Assembly (NCBI GenBank): GCA_022361315.1
Contig: JAKSBB010000215.1
Location: 1 to 21,672 of the forward strand
Direction: 5' to 3'
Origin: Desulfobacterales bacterium
GTDB taxonomy: Bacteria > Desulfobacterota > Desulfobacteria > Desulfobacterales > Desulfobacteraceae
DNA length: 21,672 bases
Positions 1-8,511 of this stretch are shown here, in pieces. Within the stretch, counting starts at the first letter, position 1; the number at the start of each line of letters is the position of its first letter. The notes beneath the pieces were generated by a model. That model saw only the letters and a list, made by a program, of their open reading frames with translations, did no database searches and was not told the origin of the DNA. The translations under genes and the position numbers were made by a program.

Positions 1-1
1 A

Positions 2-418
2 TCAGGATTTATACTGATCGGGGAGCGGTTCCACCTGCTCGGATACATTGTTCCTCAGGTAGTAGTCCAGATCAAACAATTGTTTAAATGTGAGATCCGT
101 AAATTGAAGGTGACGTTTCCTGACCTTCATGGAACTGAATGAGGGGGCGTTGGTCACTTCATAATCCGCAACGATTTTGAAGGGAAGATCACCAACGTAA
201 TATCCCATGCTGCTCAGAAAAATAGCCTCTTCATCCATGGGATCGGCTTCGGCTCTGCCGCCTGAGGTATCAATATATTTAAAAGAGAGGCCACCCATGC
301 TGATGTCTATGATCTGGCCAAGTTTATGGGAATTGGGGCTGATGGCGGCGTAGGCGCCTTCAACCGCTTTGTATCTTTTGTTCTTCCGTCTTTCGACTGT
401 TCTTTTCCTGCCGACCAT
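2..418 (-). CDS. PilZ-domain protein, putative c-di-GMP receptor
   Basis: The 138-residue product carries the two PilZ signature elements: an Arg-rich N-terminal RRKNKR segment near residues 10-15, and DISMGG about 30 residues later. In the PilZ family the arginines and the D/N-x-S-x-x-G motif bind cyclic di-GMP. The protein is a single-domain, soluble PilZ with no visible output domain, so it probably acts by binding a partner. I chose the ATG at 418 because the purine-rich GGAGAGGGG sits about 8 bases upstream. The open frame continues to 733, but that extension lacks PilZ-like sequence and would run through a sigma-54-like promoter. The gene lies 301 bases downstream of recX on the same strand and appears to have its own promoter. 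The family call is firm; the target is unknown. Confidence 0.85.
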   Translation of the reverse strand: MVGRKRTVERRKNKRYKAVEGAYAAISPNSHKLGQIIDISMGGLSFKYIDTSGGRAEADPMDEEAIFLSSMGYYVGDLPFKIVADYEVTNAPSFSSMKVRKRHLQFTDLTFKQLFDLDYYLRNNVSEQVEPLPDQYKS

Positions 419-493
419 AGATTCATTCCCCTCTCCACCTGTGAGTGCCGGTGATAATTTGGTGTGCACTTGGTTATTTAAGGCGTTTAAATG

Positions 494-509
494 TGCATTA
501 TGCATGCCA
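494..509 (-). promoter_or_regulatory. Sigma-54-like -24/-12 promoter of the PilZ gene
   Basis: Read on the minus strand this is TGGCATGCATAATGCA. It matches the sigma-54 consensus TGGCAC-N5-TTGCW with the invariant GG and GC dinucleotides at the correct 12-base offset. Mismatches are C to T at the end of the -24 block and T to A at the start of the -12 block. It would start transcription near position 484, giving a leader of about 66 bases before the PilZ ATG. This is pattern matching only; chance matches of this quality do occur. Confidence 0.45.
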
Positions 510-618
510 CTAAATCTTGTTTGCCAAGAAATTAGAAGAGAAGTTTGTAATATCCTGATCTGTGGGGCATTTGAAAGACCGAATGTGGTTTGCTTCGGAG
601 GATGGGGAGGCAAAATGA

Positions 619-659
619 AATGATATTGAGAAAAATATGTAATGATATGGGAAAAATAT
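619..659. repeat. Two tandem AT-rich repeat units upstream of the PilZ promoter
   Basis: Two near-identical units, 619-638 and 641-659, share AATGATAT, then a short variable part, then GAAAAATAT. Their start-to-start spacing is 22 bases, about two helical turns. They lie about 110-150 bases upstream of the sigma-54-like element, the usual distance for an enhancer-binding protein site. No inverted symmetry is evident within a unit, so the role is open. Confidence 0.4.
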
Positions 660-719
660 CTCCTTAAAAGGGGATGGGAAATGGACAGCATTTTTTCCGG
701 GCTGTTGTGTGTCAGCGTT

Positions 720-1199
720 TCAGTCCGTATCATCCAGGTGCTTGAAATAGGCCCAGGCCGTCAGGCAGGTGTGATGATCAAATCCCCTGTACCTGAGGTG
801 GTTCATCAATTTTTTACGGCGTGTTTCATCATCCAGGTGCTGCCAGAATCCCTGTTTTGATGCCGCAGCACGGCAGGCCAGGTCTTCGTCATTATATTTG
901 TCCAGAAGCGGTTCGGATATGGCGGAGGATATCCCTTTTTGCCTGAGTTCATATTTCAAGGCATAGGTGGACTTCGGCTTGGTGCGGGTTCTGGATTCAA
1001 TGAACTGGCGGGCAAACTCTGTATCATTCAGGTAGCCGGCATCCAAAAGACGGGCCAATACCTTTTCGGTGACTTCCTCACAGATATGTTTTCCCTTGAG
1101 ATAGATGGCCATTTCTCTGACTGACCTGGCCCTTCTGCCGAGGTATTTGAGGGCAATGGTGTAGGCCCTTGAAAATTCAGGTGTCAATTCAGATACCAT
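720..1199 (-). CDS. recX: Regulatory protein RecX
   Basis: The 159-residue protein fits RecX in length and pattern. It shows the Y-L-x-R-R-x-R-S-x-x-E-M stretch near residues 19-30, the GYLNDTEFARQF motif near residue 55-66, and the L-R-x-K-G-I segment near residues 85-90, spread over three-helix repeats. RecX binds RecA filaments and limits or modulates recombinase activity. The ATG at 1199 lies inside the last codons of the upstream thioesterase gene (11-base overlap) and has no clear ribosome site, so translation is probably coupled. recX is often next to recA, but recA is not in this window. It looks like the last gene of the long minus-strand transcript. Confidence 0.88.
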   Translation of the reverse strand: MVSELTPEFSRAYTIALKYLGRRARSVREMAIYLKGKHICEEVTEKVLARLLDAGYLNDTEFARQFIESRTRTKPKSTYALKYELRQKGISSAISEPLLDKYNDEDLACRAAASKQGFWQHLDDETRRKKLMNHLRYRGFDHHTCLTAWAYFKHLDDTD

Positions 1200-1971
1200 A
1201 GGTGTGACGGGTGTTACTTTCAGTGAGACTGGCCCAGGAAATGGATATCCGGGCCAGCTCCAGTTGTTCTTCGGGATTTACGATGGCATGCTCGGTCTCA
1301 AGGCCAGTCTCTGTAAAGGTCATCCTCACCCGGCTTACCAGGTGCTGACCGAACAGGCTTTCTTTGAGATAGACAATTTTGCACCGAACCGGGGTAAATG
1401 AAAAACAATGGGGTTCGGGCAGGGACTCCACGGCCCAGCGCAGAAATTCCCGGTTGTTCACATGCTGATTCAGGTCTATATCCAAAAAGCGCACCTGGAT
1501 GGGGGTTTCGTGATGGAAATCCGTAAGAGGGGCATGAATTCTAAGCCGCTCAGGCGCTTTTGCCTGTATCTGCATCAGGTGTTCAGGCAGGTGAGAGGAA
1601 AGACGGACCGGTTTTCCGTTTGCCGCTTTAATCAATATCCAGATACCGGTGGCGGAAATCAACGGTTGTCCGCCGCCGGTGACTTCAAATCTGCGGACTT
1701 CGTACAGGTTTTTCCAGGGGGCCCGCCATGTGGACAGACTCAGTTCCGACAGCCAGGGGGCGTGGTCGTGAATGCGGATATCATACTGGGAGACCACCCA
1801 TTTCAACCCCTTCTTTGCCATATCAAACCCTGAAATACCGAACTGCCGGCACTGGTGTGATGCAGCGTCCTGAAACAGGTTCAACAGCCAGTCTGCCTTG
1901 ATCCGCCCGTTGGCATTAATGGCGGAGTAGGGCAGGGCAAATGTTGTCGTAAAACGATCAGATGGTGTCAT
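1189..1971 (-). CDS. Acyl-ACP thioesterase (FatA/FatB-like)
   Basis: This 260-residue protein has the double hot-dog layout of acyl-acyl carrier protein thioesterases, which release free fatty acids from ACP in the cytoplasm. The N-terminal half contains the family-like NLFQDAASHQ segment and the W-x-x-x-x-Y-D-I-R-I stretch. The second hot-dog begins with DIDLNQHVNN (residues 164-173), equivalent to the catalytic Asn/His loop of plant FatB enzymes. The start ATG overlaps the stop of the AsmA-like gene by four bases (ATGA), which implies coupling. Bacterial homologues supply fatty acids for lipid remodelling; the exact chain length cannot be read from the sequence. The 3' end overlaps recX. 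Confidence 0.85.
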   Translation of the reverse strand: MTPSDRFTTTFALPYSAINANGRIKADWLLNLFQDAASHQCRQFGISGFDMAKKGLKWVVSQYDIRIHDHAPWLSELSLSTWRAPWKNLYEVRRFEVTGGGQPLISATGIWILIKAANGKPVRLSSHLPEHLMQIQAKAPERLRIHAPLTDFHHETPIQVRFLDIDLNQHVNNREFLRWAVESLPEPHCFSFTPVRCKIVYLKESLFGQHLVSRVRMTFTETGLETEHAIVNPEEQLELARISISWASLTESNTRHTYGI

Positions 1972-4900
1972 TGGGTATCTTTTTCCTGAAAGAGTCTGAC
2001 CGGGGCCTTGATAATATCTCCGAAAAGGTTCAGTAATCCTTTTCCTACTGCCGACGGGTGCAGGGGGATAACCGTGGGGTCGGATAATTTTCCGGTGGCT
2101 TTCGCAGGAAAGGAAATCAGACGACCGCTGAGAATGGTGTTGACCAGCGGAATATTCTGAATGATGGTGTCAACGGTTTTAAGGGGTGCCACCAGAAAGG
2201 TCATATCCAGACTGTCATTCACGGGATCCATCCATCCGCTGGCAATGATCGCCATGTTGTCGGCGTCAATATATGCCCTCTCCACATGGATGACACTGTC
2301 CTTAATGTCTGCGTTGACGGTAAAGCGTTTATAACCGAAGCCTTTCTGACGGATATCGGTTTCGCTGAAAACATTGATCACGGACAGGACCCTTGACAAC
2401 AGGGTGGCCTTGTATATTCTTCCGTCTTTGGCTTCAAATCGCAAGGAGCCGTTTTGTCTGGCAGAAATCAGGTTGGCATCAGCACTGCCGGTAAGCTTAC
2501 TGTCCAGTTTATAACTGCCTTCAATGAGGCTTTCCGTGTTGAACAGACACCCCAGAACCTTTGAGATATCCTTGCGTTGCTGTGAGTTTATTTTAAACTC
2601 CGTCACGATCCTGGGAATATCGGTACCGTGGAAGATATCCGTATATCCGCCGGCAATCAGATCGCATAACTCCGCATGCAGAACCCGAATCCGTGTTTTA
2701 TCCGGACTAAAGGATATTTTACTGTCCACGTCTTTAAATTCCCGTGACTTGAAAATCAGAGAATCTGCCTTTAAAAACATCGCCTTCTGGGCAAGAAGCG
2801 GGCGGCTCGGGCCGTTATCTTCGTCCTCCTGCTTAGACAAAACCGCATCCAGGTTAAGACGCTCCGTATTCAAATGGACCTGGGAAAAAGCATCGGTGGT
2901 CACGGAAATGGGGTCGCCTGCAGTAAAGGACATCAACTTCCTGTATAGGGGCGAGCCCTGAACCAGAAGCTTTTCCAGGGTAAGTGTATTGAGCTTGCCT
3001 TCAAAACTGATCATGGGTTTGTCATGGTCCGGATTGGGAATGACCATCACATTGGTAAGACCGGGATCTTCAAGTACCACCAGGGTTAATGACATGTCCG
3101 AAATTTGTTCCCCGTTGAGATCAAAAGATAGCAGCGGGCCCGCAGGGGTGACGATTTTACCATGGACAAAGTCCTTGCCCTCTTTTTCCACAATCCCGCA
3201 TTCGATGACCTGAAGCGGCAGGCGGATGCTGTTGAGATAATCCGGTGATACACTGGCCTCCAGCCAGGATAAATCCGTGACAGTGGCATCAAGTCCGGAA
3301 ACGTCAACCCGGCGTTCATTCACCTTGTACCCGCCGGAAACCTTGCGTACTGCGAATGTTTTATCGGTGAATCCGACATCCACATCACTCCCGCTGCCCT
3401 GAATCTCAAATGTCCACTTTTCCGGATGAAACATGGGACCGTCAAGGGTGATACTGTCCACACGGAGCGCACCTTTCAGGTTTACGGCCGGTGACAGAAG
3501 CGACATCACCGGCGGATTGGCAGCCATCCATGGGAGCAGGGGGCCAAGAGAAATATCGGCCGCAGCCTGTCCGATGTGAAGCACGGGGTCTGAGGTGAAA
3601 TCTACGGAACCGCTCAACCCTGTTATATTTGCAGCATCGGAGAGTTTAACGCCGGTCTCCTGGAGGGTGACGACATCCGCCTTGTAGGAAAACTGTCCTC
3701 CCTGTATTGAAATGGGCAAGGGGACGCGGTTATACAGGCCGAGGATGTCCAGGTTATCCGCCTTTACTTCCACATCCGGTATGGATTGATCCATGGTCAT
3801 TCTGAGCCCCAGCTCCGCATCGGCCCGGCCGGAAATTTTGGTAATCCTTGCCAGCTCTTGTGCCAGAGTGGTGCCGGGGAGCAGCGATATCAGCGTTGCG
3901 GGAAGTTGTTCCATGTTGACATCCAGGCTGAACTTCCCTTCGAAAATGAGGTTTTCGTCCTTCCGCAGGTCGACATCCAGTTGTCCTGAGGTAACGGTGG
4001 CAGTATCTACCTGCGCCTTTTGGACATCAATACTCAGAACACCGTTTTTCATGGTGGCTCTGCCCGAAGCTTCTTTTGCAATCAGGGGCACTTCGGGGAT
4101 ATGAACTGTCGCTCCGGTGGCCGATCCCTTGAGCAAGAGGTTTTCAGTAAGGAAAAGCTCGGCAAGGGAATCTGCGGAAAAACTGACGCTGATGTCTCCG
4201 GCCGTCCCGGCTCTCAGGATATCGAAAAGTTCATCAACAACCGGATACCCGCCTAAAATCGGCAGGCAGACCTCTCTGGCCTGGCCGATATCAATGTTTT
4301 TTCCGGTGAAGGAAAGGGTTGGCCGGTTGTTTTGTACATCGTATTGAAAATCAACACCGATGGCAGCACCGGGATAGGAAACGTTCACTGGCGGGAGGGT
4401 GGCGGATATCCTGTCTCTGGACAGTGAGAAATCCAGTTCCATGCGGTCTGCAGCCAGCAAATTTCCGGATAGATCTGTCATGCCGGCTTTGGGGGACGTC
4501 AGTCGGAGGCTTCCGGACAAGGTGTTGGTGTTATCCAGTTTAAGGTCGAGGAACGCCTGTTGGATTTTAAGGGTTTGAATCCTGTCTCCCGTGCTTTGAT
4601 CAAAAGCCGGGATCTGACCATGGGTGATATCTATTCCGTCCGTGCGGGCCTTAAATATGACTGCCCTGTTATCCCGGTAGACCAGGAATTGGGCATCCAT
4701 GGTTTTAAAAAAGTCGGTTCTTGCCTGGATCACCTCAAGTTCAAGGGTGTCCTGGCTGTCGGGGAACAGAGCAAAGAGCTCATTTACGGCATCTTCGGGG
4801 ATTTTAAATTCAAAATCACCCATGTCCGGGGCATCCGAGAGGGGGGTATAGGTGAGCCTAGGGGCCGTGATCCGGATTTTGTCAACGGCAATCTGACCAC

Positions 4901-5192
4901 TGAACAGCTTTAAAAGGGCCAGGTCAACTTCGGTGCGTTCGACACTCAGGCGGAACTGCGGGTTGAACGCATGGTCGAAATCGAGAAGCTGAAGACCCGG
5001 GAGGGGAAATATTTTAAATTCAATGGTTTCCGGGTCAATGAACACCCCTGTCCTGTTTTCCAGTTCGGCGGAAAGTTTTGCCTTAAGAAGACCGGAGTTG
5101 ATCAGGGATTCCAGGTAAAAGGGCGCCGTCAGCACCAGGGCAATGATTGATGCTGTAAGGTATAGGATTATCCTTTTTACCGTGGCATTCAC
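1968..5192 (-). CDS. AsmA-like giant envelope protein
   Basis: The 1074-residue product has one N-terminal membrane helix (about residues 7-26) followed by a very long, beta-rich, low-cysteine periplasmic region. The C-terminal 150 residues, with features such as DADNMAIIASGWMDP and the closing SGRLISFPAKATGKLSDPTV stretch, resemble the AsmA C-terminal domain. AsmA-like proteins (AsmA, YhdP, TamB) form long bridges from the inner membrane towards the outer membrane, and several are implicated in phospholipid transport. The start is GTG at 5192: an in-frame ATG is absent nearby and no strong ribosome site is visible. The downstream thioesterase overlaps by four bases, consistent with a lipid-related unit. 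Family membership is well supported; which AsmA subgroup it belongs to is not settled. Confidence 0.82.
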   Translation of the reverse strand: MNATVKRIILYLTASIIALVLTAPFYLESLINSGLLKAKLSAELENRTGVFIDPETIEFKIFPLPGLQLLDFDHAFNPQFRLSVERTEVDLALLKLFSGQIAVDKIRITAPRLTYTPLSDAPDMGDFEFKIPEDAVNELFALFPDSQDTLELEVIQARTDFFKTMDAQFLVYRDNRAVIFKARTDGIDITHGQIPAFDQSTGDRIQTLKIQQAFLDLKLDNTNTLSGSLRLTSPKAGMTDLSGNLLAADRMELDFSLSRDRISATLPPVNVSYPGAAIGVDFQYDVQNNRPTLSFTGKNIDIGQAREVCLPILGGYPVVDELFDILRAGTAGDISVSFSADSLAELFLTENLLLKGSATGATVHIPEVPLIAKEASGRATMKNGVLSIDVQKAQVDTATVTSGQLDVDLRKDENLIFEGKFSLDVNMEQLPATLISLLPGTTLAQELARITKISGRADAELGLRMTMDQSIPDVEVKADNLDILGLYNRVPLPISIQGGQFSYKADVVTLQETGVKLSDAANITGLSGSVDFTSDPVLHIGQAAADISLGPLLPWMAANPPVMSLLSPAVNLKGALRVDSITLDGPMFHPEKWTFEIQGSGSDVDVGFTDKTFAVRKVSGGYKVNERRVDVSGLDATVTDLSWLEASVSPDYLNSIRLPLQVIECGIVEKEGKDFVHGKIVTPAGPLLSFDLNGEQISDMSLTLVVLEDPGLTNVMVIPNPDHDKPMISFEGKLNTLTLEKLLVQGSPLYRKLMSFTAGDPISVTTDAFSQVHLNTERLNLDAVLSKQEDEDNGPSRPLLAQKAMFLKADSLIFKSREFKDVDSKISFSPDKTRIRVLHAELCDLIAGGYTDIFHGTDIPRIVTEFKINSQQRKDISKVLGCLFNTESLIEGSYKLDSKLTGSADANLISARQNGSLRFEAKDGRIYKATLLSRVLSVINVFSETDIRQKGFGYKRFTVNADIKDSVIHVERAYIDADNMAIIASGWMDPVNDSLDMTFLVAPLKTVDTIIQNIPLVNTILSGRLISFPAKATGKLSDPTVIPLHPSAVGKGLLNLFGDIIKAPVRLFQEKDTQ

Positions 5193-5222
5193 AGGAGTCT
5201 TGACAGTCTTGACGGGTGTTGA

Positions 5223-5251
5223 CCACCCCTTGCCTTGCGGACAAGGGGTGG
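5223..5251 (-). other. Perfect 10-bp stem-loop after ppiC
   Basis: Arms CCACCCCTTG (5223-5232) and CAAGGGGTGG (5242-5251) are exact reverse complements around a 9-base loop. It begins five bases after the ppiC stop codon, between ppiC and the AsmA-like gene. There is no T tract on either side, so it is not a standard intrinsic terminator. It may stabilise the ppiC end of the mRNA or lower read-through into the large downstream gene. Confidence 0.6.
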
Positions 5252-5256
5252 CAGGC

Positions 5257-5538
5257 TTAATCGGTGCGTTCTGTGATTTCTACAATATGAAATCCGAAGT
5301 CGGTTTTGACAGGGCCGTGGGCGACGCCCACACTTTCGTTGAAGACAACGGTATCAAACTCGGGAACCATCTGGCCGGGGCCGAACTGACCCAGGTCACC
5401 GCCCCTGGCCCCTGACGGGCACTTTGAATGGGCTTTGGCCAATTCTTCGAAATCGGCGCCATTGTTTATCTTTTCAATCAGTTCCTTGCAAAAATCTTCG
5501 CTGTCCACGAGAATATGTCTTGCACTGGCTCTTGCCAT
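5257..5538 (-). CDS. ppiC: Parvulin peptidyl-prolyl isomerase PpiC
   Basis: This 93-residue protein is a stand-alone parvulin domain the same length as E. coli PpiC (Par10). The family residues are in place: HILV near residue 8, the H-S-K-C-P-S-G segment with Cys40, GGDLG (47-50), the GQMVPEFD stretch, and FGFHIVEI with His84. It has no signal peptide or membrane segment, so it should act in the cytoplasm, catalysing cis-trans isomerisation of prolyl peptide bonds. The ATG at 5538 is preceded by AAGGAG at good spacing. It lies 41 bases downstream of the protease gene on the same strand and is likely co-transcribed with it. Confidence 0.92.
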   Translation of the reverse strand: MARASARHILVDSEDFCKELIEKINNGADFEELAKAHSKCPSGARGGDLGQFGPGQMVPEFDTVVFNESVGVAHGPVKTDFGFHIVEITERTD

Positions 5539-5579
5539 GGGGTGTTCTCCTTAGTCTATAATGTATTGATCAGGTTCGC

Positions 5580-7640
5580 CTACCAGGTGTAGCCCAACTT
5601 TCTGCTTACGCTGATGAGGTCAGCGGTCAGGTATTGGGTCTGTTCCAGCAGGATTTTCTTAAATTCTTTAATTTTCGGATCGGCATCATCCAGGGTCTTC
5701 AGCGGTTCTTCCCCTTTGCTTTCGCGATACTCGTTTTCAAGGGCAAGTTCACGGGTTTCATGGTCCCGGTTCATCTGCTTACGGGCGTCAAGACTTAAGG
5801 GAAGTGCATTCAACTGGCTGATGGTATTGGCCATATCGATCCGTTTTTTCAGATAGATCATATCCGGCGCCTTTTCAGACCGTGTGGTATACCCTTGGAT
5901 CAGAGAAGGGAAAAGCGGGTCCAGCGGACGGTAGGACAGGTAGCGGGTGCTGGAAATACGATCCCAGAGCAGGGCACCGTCAAGGGCGCTTTCACCGGTC
6001 TCTTCCACCTTGTACAGCTTGGGCAGCCAGATATCCGGCTCCACCCCTTTATGCTGGGTGCTCTTGCCGGAGACCCTGTAGAATTTGGCAGAGGTAAGTT
6101 TCAGCCGTCCGTCACCCAGGGGTTTGAGTTCCTGCACCGTTCCCTTGCCGAAACTCCGGGTACCGACAACCACGCCCCGGTTGTAGTCCCTGATGGCCCC
6201 GGCGAATATTTCAGAAGCCGAAGCGCTCATCCGGTTCATCATCACCACCAGGGGGCCGGTATAGGCAATGGAGGGATCCTGGTCGTAAAGCCTTGAGATC
6301 CGGTGTTTGGTTTTAATCTGCACCGTGGGCCCGGATTTCAGAAAAAGACCGGTGAGGTCATTTGCCTCTTTAAGGGATCCGCCCCCGTTGTCTCTCAGGT
6401 CAACGATGAGGCCGTCAATTTTTTCTTCTTTCAGTTCGGCAAGGAGCTTGACCACATCCCTGCTGGTGCTCTTGTAATTCTTATCCCCCCGGTGGTATGC
6501 GGCAAAATCGATGTAAAAGTTGGGGATTTCAATGATACCGATCTTATAGTTTTTACCGTCTTCACCGGGTACGGTGACCACCTCTTTTTTAGCGGACTGC
6601 TCCTCAAGTTTCACCTTATCCCGTTTGATGGCGATGGTGTTGGTGATATTGGCTTTTTTTGCAGGGATGATCTTCAGACGGACATAGGTGTCTTTGGGGC
6701 CACGGATCAGCTTGACCACATCGTCGATACGCTGACCGATGGTGTCCTTGATTTCTCCGTCCTTTCCCTGTCCCACGCCGATAATCTTATCCCCGGGCAT
6801 AAGCTTGTGGGATTTGTCTGCAGGGCCTTTGGGGATCAGCCGGACAACCTTTGTATATTCGTATTCATTCTGTAGTACGGCACCGATTCCCTCCAGGGAC
6901 AGGCTCATATGGATATCAAAATCTTCGGATGCCCGCGGTGGGAAATACTGGGTATGGGGATCAAAACAATAGGCAACACTGTTCATGAAGAGTTGGAATA
7001 CGTCCCTGGCATGTGTCTGGGACAATCGGGCCATACGGTTGCTGTATATCTTCTCTAAAGTTTCCGTGATTTTTTCGTTTTCAAGGCCGTCCAGTTTCAG
7101 GGTGATGATATGGTTTTTCAGTTCCTTTTTCCACAGGGGAAACAGGCCCTGGGTATCCGGAAGATAACGGCGTTTCTCGTGGTCGATGGTGATGGTGTCA
7201 TCAATGGATAGATCAAGGTCTGTCTCCCAGCCTTTGATCAGGTCCAGAATATAGGTCAGGCGCTGTTGGGAGCGCGCTTGGTACCGGTTGAAAATTTCAT
7301 AGGCAGGACCAAGGTCTCCCCGCTTTACGGACCGGTGAGCCAGGTATCTGAAGGGTTCGAATTCATCCAGATCCGCCTGGGTCAGCAGGTGCTTTGCAGG
7401 GTCCAGGTGTTTGACATAGCGGTCAAATACCTGGGATGCCATGTCGGCATCCAGTTTTTTGCCTGTGAAATGGGCCTGTTCCAGTGCCCTTACAATGGTG
7501 ATACTTTGCTGGGAGTATTCCCGAAGCGGTGCCAGTGGGGTTAGGGCTGCCGCTGCACTGCCGGCAAAAGCGAGGCAGGCCAGTACAAGAACGAGAAGTC
7601 CCGGCAGGTACCTGTGGTTATTTGTTTTCATCGGTTTCAT
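5580..7640 (-). CDS. prc: Carboxy-terminal processing protease (Prc/Tsp, peptidase S41)
   Basis: A signal peptide (hydrophobic core LPGLLVLVLACLAFAG) leads an N-terminal helical domain, a PDZ domain (from about SLEGIGAVLQ, with LIPKGPA) and the S41 protease core. Numbered from the upstream ATG at 7670, the catalytic serine is S484 in the MSASASEIF motif and the general-base lysine is K509 in FGKGTVQ. D495 matches the third conserved position of E. coli Prc, and the LRDNGGG motif is near 425-431. The length is close to E. coli Prc (682 residues). It is a periplasmic protease that trims or degrades proteins from the C-terminus. I prefer the ATG at 7640 (686 residues); 7670 and 7631 are alternatives, and a GGAGG lies 15 bases upstream of 7640. 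All choices overlap the ylqF end. Confidence 0.92.
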   Translation of the reverse strand: MKPMKTNNHRYLPGLLVLVLACLAFAGSAAAALTPLAPLREYSQQSITIVRALEQAHFTGKKLDADMASQVFDRYVKHLDPAKHLLTQADLDEFEPFRYLAHRSVKRGDLGPAYEIFNRYQARSQQRLTYILDLIKGWETDLDLSIDDTITIDHEKRRYLPDTQGLFPLWKKELKNHIITLKLDGLENEKITETLEKIYSNRMARLSQTHARDVFQLFMNSVAYCFDPHTQYFPPRASEDFDIHMSLSLEGIGAVLQNEYEYTKVVRLIPKGPADKSHKLMPGDKIIGVGQGKDGEIKDTIGQRIDDVVKLIRGPKDTYVRLKIIPAKKANITNTIAIKRDKVKLEEQSAKKEVVTVPGEDGKNYKIGIIEIPNFYIDFAAYHRGDKNYKSTSRDVVKLLAELKEEKIDGLIVDLRDNGGGSLKEANDLTGLFLKSGPTVQIKTKHRISRLYDQDPSIAYTGPLVVMMNRMSASASEIFAGAIRDYNRGVVVGTRSFGKGTVQELKPLGDGRLKLTSAKFYRVSGKSTQHKGVEPDIWLPKLYKVEETGESALDGALLWDRISSTRYLSYRPLDPLFPSLIQGYTTRSEKAPDMIYLKKRIDMANTISQLNALPLSLDARKQMNRDHETRELALENEYRESKGEEPLKTLDDADPKIKEFKKILLEQTQYLTADLISVSRKLGYTW

Positions 7641-8487
7641 TGGCTGCTTCAATATCCTCCGGGGTTTCATAGGAGATCCGGCCGATTCTGCCGGACCTCA
7701 GATCTCTGATTATCAATTCCGACGCCTTTTGATAGTCAATAATGCCGCCCTTTTTCAGGCAGCCCCTTGCCCTGCCCACAATGTCAATGAATTGTGAGGG
7801 GTCTAATTGGCTGATGTCCTGTTCCTCCAGGAAATTGTAACGGGCCAGAAGAAGATCCGGGTAGCGTTCGATCATCAGGGTGGCGGCAAAAAAAGCCAGT
7901 TCGTGGTAGTCAACAGCTGTATCTGAAATCGCTCCGGACACAGCCAGTGCCAGGGCCCTTTCCCTGGGCTCGATGACCGGCCAGAGGATACCCGGTGTGT
8001 CGTAGATATCAATGTTGTTTTTCAGGCTGGTCCGCTGTTGATGCCGGGTCACTGCCGGTACATTGCCGGTTTTGGCCACTTTTTTTCCGGCAAGGCTGTT
8101 CAGGATGGTGGATTTGCCCGTGTTGGGGATACCCACCACCATGACCTTGACTTTTCTGGCCCGGTTTCGTTGCACCTGGGATACGCAGGTGTCAAGGGCT
8201 TTACCAGCCTCTCCAGCCACGGTACCGCTGATGGCCACGGCAGGGATTCCCAGGTCTTGTGAAAAATAGTCCAGCCAGGCACGGGTCACGTCGGGATCGG
8301 CAAGGTCGGTCTTGTTCAACACTTTGAGTCGGGCTTTGTCATTGCCCAGCTTGTTGACAAAGGGGTTACCGCTGGCGACCGGCAGTCTGGCGTCAAGAAC
8401 TTCCAGGATGGCGTCCACCTTGGAAATGGATTGTTTCAGCTGGTTTTTGGTGTCCAGCATATGGCCTGGGTACCATTGTATATTCAT
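7618..8487 (-). CDS. ylqF: YlqF/RbgA-type ribosome biogenesis GTPase
   Basis: The 289-residue protein begins with the family-typical IQWYPGHM and has circularly permuted G motifs. NKTD (G4, 58-61) comes first, then the SGT box near 87 (G5), then GIPNTGKST (G1, 119-127) and DTPG (G3, 163-166). A C-terminal helical tail follows. This is the YlqF/RbgA family, which drives late maturation of the large ribosomal subunit in the cytoplasm. The ATG at 8487 is 24 bases after the stop of the upstream small membrane gene and has no strong ribosome site. The 3' end overlaps the start of prc, which suggests translational coupling. Confidence 0.93.
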   Translation of the reverse strand: MNIQWYPGHMLDTKNQLKQSISKVDAILEVLDARLPVASGNPFVNKLGNDKARLKVLNKTDLADPDVTRAWLDYFSQDLGIPAVAISGTVAGEAGKALDTCVSQVQRNRARKVKVMVVGIPNTGKSTILNSLAGKKVAKTGNVPAVTRHQQRTSLKNNIDIYDTPGILWPVIEPRERALALAVSGAISDTAVDYHELAFFAATLMIERYPDLLLARYNFLEEQDISQLDPSQFIDIVGRARGCLKKGGIIDYQKASELIIRDLRSGRIGRISYETPEDIEAANETDENK

Positions 8488-8511
8488 AAGTGTATAGTCA
8501 CAAACGTATGG

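Larger units (their letters stand above)
419..719. other. Intergenic region between recX and the PilZ gene
   Basis: No credible gene is seen on either strand in these 301 bases. It is more AT-rich than its surroundings. It holds the tandem repeat (619-659) and the sigma-54-like promoter (494-509). I found no hairpin with a T tract that would clearly end the recX transcript, only a loose 5-base-arm dyad near 684-704 without one. Confidence 0.6.

Noticed and set aside
419..733. N-terminal extension of the PilZ open frame by 105 residues
   Set aside because: The extension shows no PilZ-like or other domain, crosses a promoter-like element, and a good ribosome site precedes the ATG at 418.
1408..1833. 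Plus-strand open frame of 141 codons
   Set aside because: It is antisense to the acyl-ACP thioesterase gene and shows no recognisable domain.
5223..5251. Hairpin after ppiC read as an intrinsic terminator
   Set aside because: No run of T follows the stem in either direction, so it is kept only as a stem-loop of unknown role.
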